NCBI RefSeq assembly: GCF_030553305.1
Contig: NZ_JARRAH010000003.1
Span: 62,001-126,000 of the forward strand
DNA length: 64,000 bases
Origin: Halomarina ordinaria
GTDB lineage: Archaea > Halobacteriota > Halobacteria > Halobacteriales > Haloarculaceae
Direction of reading: 5' to 3'
A program made the translations under genes and the position numbers. Within the stretch, counting starts at the first letter, position 1. Every line of letters begins with the position of its first letter. This document shows, in pieces, positions 25,188 to 34,325 of the stretch. Below the pieces are notes generated by a model that was not told where the DNA came from, searched no databases, and saw only the letters and a list, made by a program, of their open reading frames with translations.

Positions 25188-27827
25188 ATGACAGACGAGG
25201 CTCCCGGTTCCGATACGGCACCATCCGGGAGGGGGGCGGCGCAGTCTTCCGGCGGTCGTGACCCCCGTCGCGGCCGCAGGCAGGACGCCGACGGCGAGCA
25301 CCACTCGTCGCGCGGGGGCCCTCCCGAGGGTAGTCTCGACGACGAGACGGCCGTCGAGTTGACGGTACCCGGCATGGACTGCGCGTCCTGTGCGAAGAAA
25401 GTCGAAGCGAGCGTTCGACAGCTCGAGGGAATCGACTCGGTCGACCCACAGGTGACGAGTGGGCGACTGCTCGTCGGCTACGACGAGTCCGAGACCGACG
25501 CCGACGCCATCAGCGACCGCGTCGAGAAAGCGGGGTACACGGTCGAGGCGAGTAGCGGACCGCGGACGGCCCAGTTCGACGTCCCGGACATGGACTGTGC
25601 CTCGTGTGCCGGGAAGGTCGAGAACGCCCTCGGGTCGGTTCGCGGTGTCAGGCGGTACGAGACGCGGCCGACGAGCGGGACCGTCCGGGTCGAGTTCGAC
25701 GAGCGGACCGTCTCACGTCGTCGACTCGTCGACGCCATCGAGGACGCGGGGTACGCCGTGACGAACGCCGAGGAGGACGACGCGGCAGGGGTGGGCCGGC
25801 CGGACAGCGTCTGGCGAAGCCAGCGGGCCGTCAAGACGTGGATCAGCGGGGCGTTCGTCGGCCTCGGCCTCCTCTTCGAGTTCGTCCTTCGAGGACCGAA
25901 CGTCGAGGTACTGGGCGTCCTCGGTCGAGAGGTACTCCTCGCGGACGTACTCTTCCTGGTCGCGGTCGCGGTCGGTGGCCAGACCATCGTCCGCAACGGC
26001 TACTACTCCGCACGTAACTGGAACCTCGACATCGACCTCCTGATGAGCGGTGCGATCGTCGGCGCGCTCGTCGCGAGCCTGGGCTTCGGCGCAGCGCTGT
26101 ACTTCGAGGCCGCGACGCTCGCGTTCCTGTTCAGCGTCGCCGAGTTGCTCGAACGCTACTCGATGGACAGGACCCGCGACTCCCTCCGCGAACTGATGGA
26201 CCTCTCACCCGACGAGGCGACGGTCCGTCGCGATGGAACCGAGGTGACCGTTCCGGTCGACGACGTCCGGGTCGGCGAGGTCGTCCTCGTCCGCCCGGGC
26301 GAGAACGTCCCGATGGACGGCGAGGTCGTCAACGGCGAGAGCGCGGTCAACCAGGCGCCCATCACGGGCGAGTCCGTCCCCGTCGACAAGACGACCGGCG
26401 ACGAGGTGTACGCCGGAACCGTCAACGAAGGGGGGTACCTCGAGGTGAAGGTGACCAGCGAGGCGAGCGACAACACCATCTCGCGGGTGGTCTCGATGGT
26501 CGAGGACGCCCAGTCCAACAAGACCGACCGCGAGCAGTTCGTCGAGCGGTTCGCGCACTACTACACGCCCGCCGTCGTCAGCGTCGCGCTCGCAGCGATG
26601 GTGATTCCGCCGCTCGCGTTCGGTGCGGACTGGGTGACGTGGTTCGTCCGCGGGCTGACGCTCATCGTCCTCGCCTGTCCGTGTGCGTTCGTCATCTCGA
26701 CGCCCGTCTCGGTCGTCTCGGGTATCACCAGCGCCGCGAAGAACGGCGTCCTCATCAAGGGCGGCGACCACCTCGAAGCGATGGGCGAGGTCGACGCCGT
26801 GGCCCTCGACAAGACGGGCACCCTCACGAAGGGGGAACTCGTCGTCACCGACGTCGTCCCGCTCAACGACAACACCGAGGAGGACGTGTTACGGTGTGCG
26901 CGCGGCCTCGAGACCCGGTCGGAACACCCCATCGGCGAGGCCATCGTCGCACAGGCCGACGACCGCGGCGTCGACGACCGCGAGGTCGACGGCTTCGAGA
27001 GCATCACCGGCAAGGGCGTCCGGGCGGACCTCGACGGGACACCCCACTTCGCCGGCAAACCGGGCCTGTTCGAGGAACTGGGCTTCGACCTCTCGCACGT
27101 TCACGCGACGACCGAAGGGGGAACGGTCACGACGACGAGCCGGCACCTCTGCGAGCGCAACGACTGCGTCGACCTGCTCGAGGGGACGGTCCCAAGGCTC
27201 CAGTCGGAGGGCAAGACCGTCGTGCTGGTCGGGACCGACGACGAACTGGAGGGCGTCATCGCCGTCGCCGACGAGCTCCGTCCCGACGCCGCTGCGATGG
27301 TCGAACGACTCCACGACCTCGGCGTCGCACACGTCGTCATGCTCACCGGCGACAACGAACGGACCGCGAACGCCATCGCCGAGCAGGTCGGCGTCGACGA
27401 CGTGCGCGCGGAACTCCTCCCCGAGGAGAAGGTCGACGCGGTCGAGGCGCTCCAGCGCGAGTACGGCACCGTCGCGATGGTCGGTGACGGCATCAACGAC
27501 GCGCCCGCGCTCGCGACCGCCGACGTCGGCGTCGCGATGGGGGCGGCCGGGACCGACACCGCCCTCGAAACCGCCGACATCGCGTTGATGGGCGACGACC
27601 TCTCGCGACTGCCGTACCTCTACGACCTCTCGCACCGGGCCAACGGGGTCATCCGGCAGAACATCTGGACGAGCCTCGGGGCGAAAGCGGTGCTCGCCGT
27701 CGCCGTCCCGTTCGGCCTGCCCATCTGGGCGGCCGTGCTGTTCGGCGACGCCGGGATGACCGTCGGCGTCACCGGGAACGCGATGCGGCTGTCGCGGGTT
27801 CGCGCCACGCCCGGTGAGTCGCCCTGA
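25188..27827 (+). CDS. P1B-type heavy-metal ATPase, Zn/Cd/Pb type
   Basis: An 879-residue metal-exporting ATPase. A disordered N-terminus is followed by two HMA domains with MDCASC (Cys65/68 and Cys137/140). The membrane motif CPC is at residues 497-499 and continues ISTPV, and the phosphorylated aspartate is Asp541 in DKTGTLT. SEHPIGEA and the GDGINDAPA hinge are intact. The TM6 context CPCxxVISTPV, a lysine in NIWTSLGAK and an aspartate in LFGDAG are those of the ZntA/CadA (P1B-2) group rather than copper pumps. An extra CERNDC pair sits in the nucleotide domain. Likely function is export of Zn2+, Cd2+ or Pb2+. A TATA box supports the leaderless ATG. Confidence 0.94.
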   Translation: MTDEAPGSDTAPSGRGAAQSSGGRDPRRGRRQDADGEHHSSRGGPPEGSLDDETAVELTVPGMDCASCAKKVEASVRQLEGIDSVDPQVTSGRLLVGYDESETDADAISDRVEKAGYTVEASSGPRTAQFDVPDMDCASCAGKVENALGSVRGVRRYETRPTSGTVRVEFDERTVSRRRLVDAIEDAGYAVTNAEEDDAAGVGRPDSVWRSQRAVKTWISGAFVGLGLLFEFVLRGPNVEVLGVLGREVLLADVLFLVAVAVGGQTIVRNGYYSARNWNLDIDLLMSGAIVGALVASLGFGAALYFEAATLAFLFSVAELLERYSMDRTRDSLRELMDLSPDEATVRRDGTEVTVPVDDVRVGEVVLVRPGENVPMDGEVVNGESAVNQAPITGESVPVDKTTGDEVYAGTVNEGGYLEVKVTSEASDNTISRVVSMVEDAQSNKTDREQFVERFAHYYTPAVVSVALAAMVIPPLAFGADWVTWFVRGLTLIVLACPCAFVISTPVSVVSGITSAAKNGVLIKGGDHLEAMGEVDAVALDKTGTLTKGELVVTDVVPLNDNTEEDVLRCARGLETRSEHPIGEAIVAQADDRGVDDREVDGFESITGKGVRADLDGTPHFAGKPGLFEELGFDLSHVHATTEGGTVTTTSRHLCERNDCVDLLEGTVPRLQSEGKTVVLVGTDDELEGVIAVADELRPDAAAMVERLHDLGVAHVVMLTGDNERTANAIAEQVGVDDVRAELLPEEKVDAVEALQREYGTVAMVGDGINDAPALATADVGVAMGAAGTDTALETADIALMGDDLSRLPYLYDLSHRANGVIRQNIWTSLGAKAVLAVAVPFGLPIWAAVLFGDAGMTVGVTGNAMRLSRVRATPGESP

Positions 27828-27890
27828 TCCCAGCGGCCCGGTTCGCGGGGACCAGTGTGTTATACAACGTCCAGGGACGTCCGGAGACGT

Positions 27891-28484
27891 ATGCAGGAGT
27901 TCCCGGTGCGCGACCTCAGCGCGCGAGCGAACAGCCGTATCGTCAAGTCGGCGGTCACCCCCCGTCCCATCGGGTGGGTGAGTACGACGAGCGTCGAGGG
28001 AGTGGACAACCTCGCCCCGTTCAGCTGTTACAACTACGTCTCGTCCGAACGGCCCGTGCTGATGTTCAGCGCGAACGCCCGTGACACCGGTGAGCGGAAA
28101 GACACCGCCAGGAACGCGCTCGAGACCGGGGCGTTCGTTGTCAACGTCGTCACCGAAGGGGTCGCAGAGCAGATGGACCGGACCTCGGCGGACCTCCCGC
28201 CGGACGAGAGCGAGTTCGACGCCTTCGGCGTCGAGCGGGCACCGTCGACGCACGTCACGCCGCCCCGCGTCGCGGACGCCGTCATCAACATCGAGTGTAC
28301 GTACCGGGAGTCCGTCGAGATACACGACCGCACGGTCGTCTTCGGGGACGTCGAGACGTTTCACGTTTCGGAGGCGGTGCTGGTCGACGGCGACCTCTCG
28401 ATGGAGGCGCTCGACACGGTCGGTCGCCTCGGCGGACCGTACTACACGAGCATCGACCGGATGGAGCTGACCAGGCAGTTCTGA
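27891..28484 (+). CDS. Flavin-reductase-like FMN-binding split-barrel protein
   Basis: A 197-residue protein with the split-barrel flavin reductase pattern: SAVTPRPIGWVSTTS near the start, LAPFSCYNYVSSERPVLMF, and ETGAFVVNVVTE. Such proteins bind FMN and reduce flavins or act as oxidoreductases. Start 27891 (MQEFPVRD) is favoured by TTATAC about 27 bp upstream; the earlier in-frame codon lies within that promoter. It follows the metal ATPase by 63 bp but has its own promoter. Substrate unknown. Confidence 0.9.
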   Translation: MQEFPVRDLSARANSRIVKSAVTPRPIGWVSTTSVEGVDNLAPFSCYNYVSSERPVLMFSANARDTGERKDTARNALETGAFVVNVVTEGVAEQMDRTSADLPPDESEFDAFGVERAPSTHVTPPRVADAVINIECTYRESVEIHDRTVVFGDVETFHVSEAVLVDGDLSMEALDTVGRLGGPYYTSIDRMELTRQF

Positions 28485-28621
28485 GTCGGGAAGAATCGCC
28501 TATCAATTGTCTCTCCGGTGGACCATCGCCGCCGTTCGCGTCGCCTGGCGTGCTTCGGCCGGGGGCAGCGCGCCCCCAGACATCGGCAGGGTTCTTACCC
28601 GAGTCGGGAGGAGTCCGATGT

Positions 28622-29785
28622 ATGCCGGACCCATCCACGCTCCCCCGTCCGATCGGCAGCGAACGCGTCACCGGGATGCGCGAGTCCGTCATCCGGGAGA
28701 TGACGCGCGAGGCGCACCGACACGACGCCATCAACCTCGCGCAGGGGATACCCGACGAGGACGAGACCCCGCACCGGGTGAAACAGGCCGCGAAGGACGC
28801 GATCGACACGTCGAGTCAGTACACGATAACCTGGGGCCTCCCGGAACTCCGCGAGGCGGTCTCGGGACGCTACGCCGACTGGAAGGGCGTCTCGTACGAC
28901 CCGGTCACCGAGGTCACCGTCACCACCGGGACGAGCGAAGCGGTCGTCGCCACGCTCCTCTCGCTCTGTGACCCCGGCGACGGCGTCATCTACTTCGAAC
29001 CGACCTACGAGAGCTACATCCCCGCCGTCCAGTTCGCGGGGGGCCGTCCCGTCCCGCTCGACATCACGGACGGTCTCGAAGTGGACGCGGAGGCGCTCCG
29101 TGGCGCCGCGACGGAGGCCTCCCTCCTGCTCCTCAACCATCCCCATAACCCGACGGGGACGGTCTTCACGCCGAGCGAACTCGAGGTGATCGCCGAGGTC
29201 GCGGTCGCGGAGGACCTCGTCGTCGTCACGGACGAGATCTACGAGCACATCGTCTACACGGACGACTACGTCAGTCCCGTCGAAGTCGACGGCCTCGCCG
29301 AGCGGACGGTCGTCTGTACGGGTCTCTCCAAGACCTACTCCGTGACCGGGTGGCGCGTCGGGTTCGCGCTCGCACCCGAACCCCTCTCCGCCGAACTCCG
29401 CAAGGTCCACGACTACACGAGCATCTGTGCTCCGACCCCCTTCCAGGTGGCCGGCGTCGAGGCGCTCTCGCTCCCCGACGGGTACTACGCCGACCTCGCG
29501 GCGTCGTACGAGCGCCGGCGAGACACGCTGTACGACGGCCTCCGGGACGTCGGCCTGGACCCCGTCGAACCGGACGGCGCGTACTACATGCTCACGCGCT
29601 ACCCCGGCGACGTCGACGACACCGAGTTCGCGCTCCGCCTCGTTCGAGAGGCGGGCGTCGCGGTCGTCCCCGGGAGCAGTTTCTACACGGACGGGACCGC
29701 GGACTGGGTCCGCTTCACCTTCTCGCGGAACGAGGCCACCATCGAGGAGGCGCTCGCCCGCCTCGACGAACACCGCTTCTGGTAG
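28622..29785 (+). CDS. PLP-dependent class I/II aminotransferase
   Basis: A 387-residue fold-type I aminotransferase. The PLP lysine is Lys237 in GLSKTYSVTGWRVGF, with LNHPHNPTG and VVTDEIYEH supplying the PLP-contacting Asn, Asp and Tyr, and RFTFSR the carboxylate-binding arginine near the end. Family members transfer amino groups between amino acids and 2-oxo acids; the specificity cannot be read. The ATG at 28622 follows a GGGAGGAG Shine-Dalgarno-like run and a TTCTTACC box; the upstream open frame belongs to another frame of the flavin reductase gene. It is followed 67 bp later by a dehydrogenase. Confidence 0.93.
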   Translation: MPDPSTLPRPIGSERVTGMRESVIREMTREAHRHDAINLAQGIPDEDETPHRVKQAAKDAIDTSSQYTITWGLPELREAVSGRYADWKGVSYDPVTEVTVTTGTSEAVVATLLSLCDPGDGVIYFEPTYESYIPAVQFAGGRPVPLDITDGLEVDAEALRGAATEASLLLLNHPHNPTGTVFTPSELEVIAEVAVAEDLVVVTDEIYEHIVYTDDYVSPVEVDGLAERTVVCTGLSKTYSVTGWRVGFALAPEPLSAELRKVHDYTSICAPTPFQVAGVEALSLPDGYYADLAASYERRRDTLYDGLRDVGLDPVEPDGAYYMLTRYPGDVDDTEFALRLVREAGVAVVPGSSFYTDGTADWVRFTFSRNEATIEEALARLDEHRFW

Positions 29786-29852
29786 TCGTCCTTCCCCGGT
29801 CGAGGAGTCCGCTCCCCCACTGCTAACTGGGCGGGGCGCGAACCCCCGTTCG

Positions 29853-30866
29853 ATGCGTGTCGCAGCTTTCAGCGAACTCACCGGCCCGGACGGCGTCTCG
29901 ATAATCGACAGACCGACCCCCGACCCCGGACCCCGAGAGGCGGTCGTCGACGTCGAGGCGTGTGCGATCAACCGTCACGACCTCTGGATCCTCGAGGGTG
30001 ACTCCGCGATGGTCGAGACGGACGACCTGCCGTTCGTCAGCGGTCTCGACGTCGCCGGGACCGTCCGGGCCGTCGGCGAGGGCGTCACCGGTGTTCGGGA
30101 GGGCGACCGGGTGGTACTCTGCCCGAACGAGACGTGCGGGACGTGTCGCTACTGCCGAGAGGGTCCGGAGAACCTCTGCGAGAACTTCTCGCTCTACCAC
30201 GGCGGGCTGGCCGAGGTCGCCCGCGTCCGGGGCGACCGCCTGGTCACGCTTCCCGACGACATCGAAACGACGGCGGCCGCCGCGCTCCCGACGGCCTACA
30301 CGACCGCGTACCACATGCTCCGCCGCGTCGAGGCCGGGCCGGCCGACCTCGTGTTCGTCCCGGGCGCGACCGGCGGCGTCGGCGTCGCCGGGGTGCAACT
30401 GGCGGCGACGTTCGGTGCACACAGCGTCGGGACGTCGTCCTCGCGGGAGAAACTCGACCGCCTCGAATCGCTCGGCCTCGACCACGCCATCGAGAGCACC
30501 GACCCGGACGAGATCCGGGACGCGGTCGCCGACATCGGACCGGTCGACGGCGTGCTCAACCACCTCGGTGGCGCGTACACCCAGGTCGGTCTGGACGTCC
30601 TGCGACGCGGCGGCCGGATGGCGGTCTGCGGCCGGACGGCCGGTGGGACCTCCGAGGTCGACATCCCCGACCTCTTCCTCGGCCACAAGCGCGTCGTCGG
30701 GAGTACGATGGGGACGCAGGGCGACCTGGAGCGACTCGTCGGCCTCGTCGCCGACGGCGCGCTCGTGCCGGAGGTCGACGGGACCTACCCGCTCGAGGAG
30801 ACCGGTGCGGCGTTCGCGGCGATGCAGGACCGCGAGAGCGTCGGTAAACTCGTCGTAACCCCGTAG
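29853..30866 (+). CDS. Zinc-type alcohol dehydrogenase / quinone-oxidoreductase-like MDR protein
   Basis: A 337-residue medium-chain dehydrogenase. The catalytic-site segment reads CAINRHDLW, with a lobe of four cysteines (CGTCRYCREGPENLC) for structural zinc, and the Rossmann motif GATGGVGVAGVQLA. The first zinc ligand cysteine (ACAINRHD) is offset from the usual position, so it could be a quinone-reductase-type member. It uses NAD(P)H. CTAACTGG about 27 bp upstream supports a leaderless ATG at 29853. The gene ends at an AT-rich spacer and converges with a hydroxyacid dehydrogenase. Confidence 0.9.
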   Translation: MRVAAFSELTGPDGVSIIDRPTPDPGPREAVVDVEACAINRHDLWILEGDSAMVETDDLPFVSGLDVAGTVRAVGEGVTGVREGDRVVLCPNETCGTCRYCREGPENLCENFSLYHGGLAEVARVRGDRLVTLPDDIETTAAAALPTAYTTAYHMLRRVEAGPADLVFVPGATGGVGVAGVQLAATFGAHSVGTSSSREKLDRLESLGLDHAIESTDPDEIRDAVADIGPVDGVLNHLGGAYTQVGLDVLRRGGRMAVCGRTAGGTSEVDIPDLFLGHKRVVGSTMGTQGDLERLVGLVADGALVPEVDGTYPLEETGAAFAAMQDRESVGKLVVTP

Positions 30867-31524
30867 GGCGCTCCCTGTCGAAATGGGTTCTCGCGGGTTC
30901 TCCGGATGCACTAAAGGGATGACACGTCCGACTACGATGACCCGGACAGTACAGACCGACGTCGTTCCACGCCCTGTCACGGTGACGAACTGCTACGGGG
31001 ATGCAAACCAAATCCCCCGATATAATGACTGTTGGATTATTCGTTTCGCAGTGTCCACTATTAGTGTGTGGTTATAGAGCGTACTACCGACATATATTAG
31101 ACTTCCTCGGCCGTGGGCAATCTCACACCGTACTTGTGTATAATATATACAATAGTGTACTACACCCACAAATATCGTGCGCGCACCATTACACGTAGAA
31201 GCAGACTGCTGAGAGATAGATTCCACGGTCTATTTCATTGGTAATGCACAGGTCGTGGCCTCGGTCGAGGTCACGACGCGAAGTAGTGATCGGTACTAGT
31301 GACCGGTGGTGAATCACCGATTCAACCGATATTCGACCCGAAGAACGGATATACGGTCGGGGTGTTCATCGGAATCTGTCGACACCGCCTCCGGGGACTT
31401 CGTCGTCTCTCGACCGAGTGAGTATATCAATTTTGAACATGTACATAAATATACGATATACAAGTGAACCGGTATACGTGTGCGTTTCATCAGATAATAT
31501 TGTGAGTAATGTACATGTATGACC
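30867..31524. other. AT-rich spacer between convergent genes
   Basis: A 658-bp gap between two gene ends. From about 31000 to 31510 the sequence is far richer in A and T than anything else in the window, with runs such as ATAAATATACGATATAC and the palindrome TACATGTA near 31512. Short frames occur on both strands, but their proteins lack haloarchaeal character. No terminal inverted repeats or transposase pieces are apparent. It may be a remnant of acquired DNA or an unannotated RNA. Confidence 0.5.
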
Positions 31525-32493
31525 CTATCTGTTCAGCGCATCCCGATTCACGAACCCGTGCGGTTCCCCGGCCTCCAGGAACCGCACGACGTTCTCGGCG
31601 GCCTTGCGTCGCACCTCGTCGAGCGAGCGTTCGGAGTACCACGCGACGTGGGGCGTCACCACGACCGAGTCCAGTTCGAACAGCGGCGACGACTCGACCG
31701 GTTCGTCGACCATGACGTCGAGGCCGGCCCCGCCCAGTTCTCCCTCCCTGAGAGCGTCGTTCAGCGCCGTCTCGTCGACCAGCGGGCCGCGAGCGGTGTT
31801 GACGAGGACGGCATCCTTACGCATCCGTGCGAACGCGTCGGCGTCGAACAGGTGTCGCGTCTCGTCGACCAGCGGGGCGTGAACCGAGACGATGTCGGAC
31901 TCGGCCAGCAGCGTCTCGAAGTCGACCCGTTCGACCGGTTCGTCGGCGATATCGCCGGCGTCGAGGTACGGGTCGTAGACGAGGTACTCGAAGTCGAACC
32001 CCCGCGCTAGTCGCACGACGGCCCGGGGTATCTTGCCGTACGCCACGAAACCGACCGTCTTGCCGACTACCGGTTCGATCGGCGTGGCGACCTTCCAGTC
32101 CCAGGTCCCGGATTCGACGGCCGCGGTGTACTGGGCCGTCTCGCGTACCACGGTGAGTAACAGCGCGAGCACGTGTGTCGCGACCTCTTCCTCGCAGTAC
32201 GAGGGGACGTTCGTGACGGCGACCTCGCGCCCCGTCGCCGCCTCGACGTCGACGTTGTCGACACCGATGCCGTACCGCGAGACGACGACCAGGTCGTCCA
32301 GCGCGTCGAGCACCGCGGCGGTCACGTCGGCGTACTCGACCAGCAGTGCGTCGGCACCGCGCGCCAGTTCGACGAGCTCCGCGGGGCTCTCTGCGTGCCC
32401 CACGACCACGTCCGCGTCGACAGCGTCGAACACCGCTCGCTCCACCTCCGCGTCCGGGTAGTCGGCCTGCGATATCGCTATCTGGTACGTCAT
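31525..32493 (-). CDS. D-isomer-specific 2-hydroxyacid dehydrogenase
   Basis: A 322-residue NAD(P)-dependent enzyme of the D-2-hydroxyacid family. The dinucleotide loop is VGFVAYGKIPRAV (in place of the more common GxGxxG), with catalytic Arg in RYGIGVDN... and NTARGPLVDE, Glu in VDEPVE and His in TPHVAWYS. It interconverts 2-oxo acids and D-2-hydroxy acids such as glyoxylate/glycolate or hydroxypyruvate/glycerate. The ATG at 32493 has a CGTTTTTTGCC box about 27 bp upstream. It lies at the edge of the sugar-acid cluster, where a glycolaldehyde or glyoxylate side product would be plausible; that link is inference. Confidence 0.92.
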   Translation of the reverse strand: MTYQIAISQADYPDAEVERAVFDAVDADVVVGHAESPAELVELARGADALLVEYADVTAAVLDALDDLVVVSRYGIGVDNVDVEAATGREVAVTNVPSYCEEEVATHVLALLLTVVRETAQYTAAVESGTWDWKVATPIEPVVGKTVGFVAYGKIPRAVVRLARGFDFEYLVYDPYLDAGDIADEPVERVDFETLLAESDIVSVHAPLVDETRHLFDADAFARMRKDAVLVNTARGPLVDETALNDALREGELGGAGLDVMVDEPVESSPLFELDSVVVTPHVAWYSERSLDEVRRKAAENVVRFLEAGEPHGFVNRDALNR

Positions 32494-33107
32494 GGCGTAG
32501 GAAGTGACTCGCGGGGGCAAAAAACGTCGGGGCGGGCGGCGAGTGGACGAGGGTGAGACGGCGGGTCCGTGAACGATTTGCCGTCCGCACCGACTGCGTA
32601 TCGAAGGCAGAGACCCCCCGTGGTGAGGGAGAGACGAACGCACAGCGGACGCGGAGCGACTCCGACGGGGTGGTCGAGGACCCCTCTCGTTCTCTCCTAC
32701 CGAACGAACGTCGGCCGTTGAGAGCCCGTTGGTTCGTTTGCATAACGGCTATATGTTTGTTATTCGAACCCGCCAAGGTCGATACGCTCACGGAATGGGA
32801 GCGGGCGAGCGTGTCGTCGAAGGAGGAGCCTCGAATCGTCTCAGCGCCGACCCTGTCCAGCGGTCGTTCACGGGCGCGTTCCGATTCCTCGCCTTGGGAC
32901 CGCCGACATCTCCCTGGACGGTCTATTCTGTAATAGAGAACGGGCGTCTTCGTACGAGTGCCTGTCACGTTCGCGCTGTCGTGTGGTCGAAGACGCCGAT
33001 TGACGACGGTCCGTGACCTCTCTTCCGTTCGGGCTCTCGGAACCCCGCCTTCGGTGAGGACGCGACCCCCTCCCCCCGCAGTCCGTTCCGTATCGCAGAA
33101 CACCCCG
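32494..33107. other. Gene-free region containing an imperfect inverted repeat
   Basis: A 614-bp gap between two same-strand genes. GGTTCG at 32731 and CGAACC ending at 32770 flank a core with ATAAC and GTTAT arms around CTATATG. This looks like a regulator-binding site or a promoter. Open frames here lack coding character. Confidence 0.35.
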
Positions 33108-33863
33108 TCAGTAGTTGATGTTGAGTTCGATGACGTTGGCCGCGCTGAGGACGCGCTCGGGGAGGCTGCCGTGGAGGTCCTCGTCGCCGATTCGACTCGC
33201 GGGCGCGGAGACGCTGATGGCGCCGCTGACCACGCCCGAGGGGCCCCTCACCGGCGCGGCGACACACCGGAGCCCCTCGAGTCGCTCGCCGTCGTCTATC
33301 GCGTAGCCTCGTTCGCGGACGTCGGCCAGCGTGTCGTTCAACTCCTCGCGAGTCCCGACGCTGTGGGGCGTCTTGGGTGCGAGTCCGCGCCGGTCGACGA
33401 TCTCCTCGACACGTTCCTCGGGCAGGTGTGCGAGTATCGCCTTCCCGAGCGCGGTGATGTGGAGCGGCGTCCGGAGGCCGGCGTACGTGTCGAGGTCGAC
33501 GGCCTCCTCGCCCTTCGAACGCATCAGGTAGACGCCCATCCCCTGCTCCTCCACGAGCAGGTTGGCGAGCTCGCCGGTCTCGTCGGCCAGCGCCTTCACC
33601 TCCGGCTCGGCGACCTGGTAGAACTCCATGGACTTGCGGGTCGAACCGCCCACCTCCAGGAACTTCAGTCCGAGCCGATACTCGTCGCCGGCCTTGACGA
33701 CGTATCCGTGCTCCCGGAGCGTCGTCAGGTGGTTGTGGACGGTGCTCTTGCTCGTCTCGAGGGCGTCCGCGAGTTCCGTGACGCCGCTCGGCCCTCGGTC
33801 CATCAGCTCCTCGACCAGCGTGAGCGTCTTCTCGGTCGCCCGCACCGGGTGTTTCGCGTCCAT
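33108..33863 (-). CDS. IclR-family transcriptional regulator
   Basis: A 251-residue regulator. The N-terminal winged HTH includes [25 protein letters not shown], and the IclR effector domain has [17 protein letters not shown] and [11 protein letters not shown]. The ATG at 33863 ([14 protein letters not shown]) is the standard IclR N-terminus; earlier in-frame codons are noise. In Haloferax an IclR protein, XacR, activates the xylose/arabinose oxidative pathway. This gene stands at the edge of a similar set of enzymes, so it is the leading candidate for their control. The effector is probably a sugar acid intermediate. Confidence 0.94.
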   Translation of the reverse strand: MDAKHPVRATEKTLTLVEELMDRGPSGVTELADALETSKSTVHNHLTTLREHGYVVKAGDEYRLGLKFLEVGGSTRKSMEFYQVAEPEVKALADETGELANLLVEEQGMGVYLMRSKGEEAVDLDTYAGLRTPLHITALGKAILAHLPEERVEEIVDRRGLAPKTPHSVGTREELNDTLADVRERGYAIDDGERLEGLRCVAAPVRGPSGVVSGAISVSAPASRIGDEDLHGSLPERVLSAANVIELNINY

Positions 33864-34325
33864 GCGAGTGGGTTCCTCGGAGCACCCACATAAGTGTTCT
33901 CGATGGCAGAACGCGGCCAACGGTCACCCCGGTCGGCGGCTCGCGCGGGAAGCGACGGCACACCCCGTGGACCGGAGCGCCACGCCCGACGTCTATAGCG
34001 CCGTCGCGAGTCGGCACAGGTCCGGGACGTCGATTCCTCGACTGGCGCGTCGGACGTCGCGGTCGCTCACGCCCGGCGTTCCGTGTTCACACGGCGTTCG
34101 AGAGGTGGTACCAGCCGAGGGTTCTCGATGATAGAACGCCCTCGACGGTCGACCCTGTCGATGGGGGTCGTGACGCGTCGGTCTTCGCGGAGCGAAACGC
34201 GGGGGCGTCAGGACGACGCGACCGACCGCGAGTCCCTGCTCGTCGACGGCGGCGAGCGAGGTCGTGACGCGTCCGGGGCCGGTCCGGGCGGGTGGTCCGG
34301 GAACCGGACGGGGACGACTGGTGCC
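33864..34325. other. Intergenic stretch without a supported gene
   Basis: A 462-bp gap between the start of the IclR gene and the end of the first enolase gene. The sequence GTGACGCGTC occurs twice, near 34168 and 34264, without other structure. I see no coding frame of haloarchaeal character. Confidence 0.3.

Noticed and set aside
30993-31226. Short open frames on both strands of the AT-rich island
   Set aside because: The proteins are rich in Cys, Ile, Tyr and Ser, lack acidic character and have no ribosome site; open frames are expected by chance in AT-rich sequence only when short, as here.
32553-32933. A 126-codon plus-strand frame in the hydroxyacid dehydrogenase-IclR gap
   Set aside because: Arg/Ser-rich and without haloarchaeal character; the region is better read as regulatory or empty.
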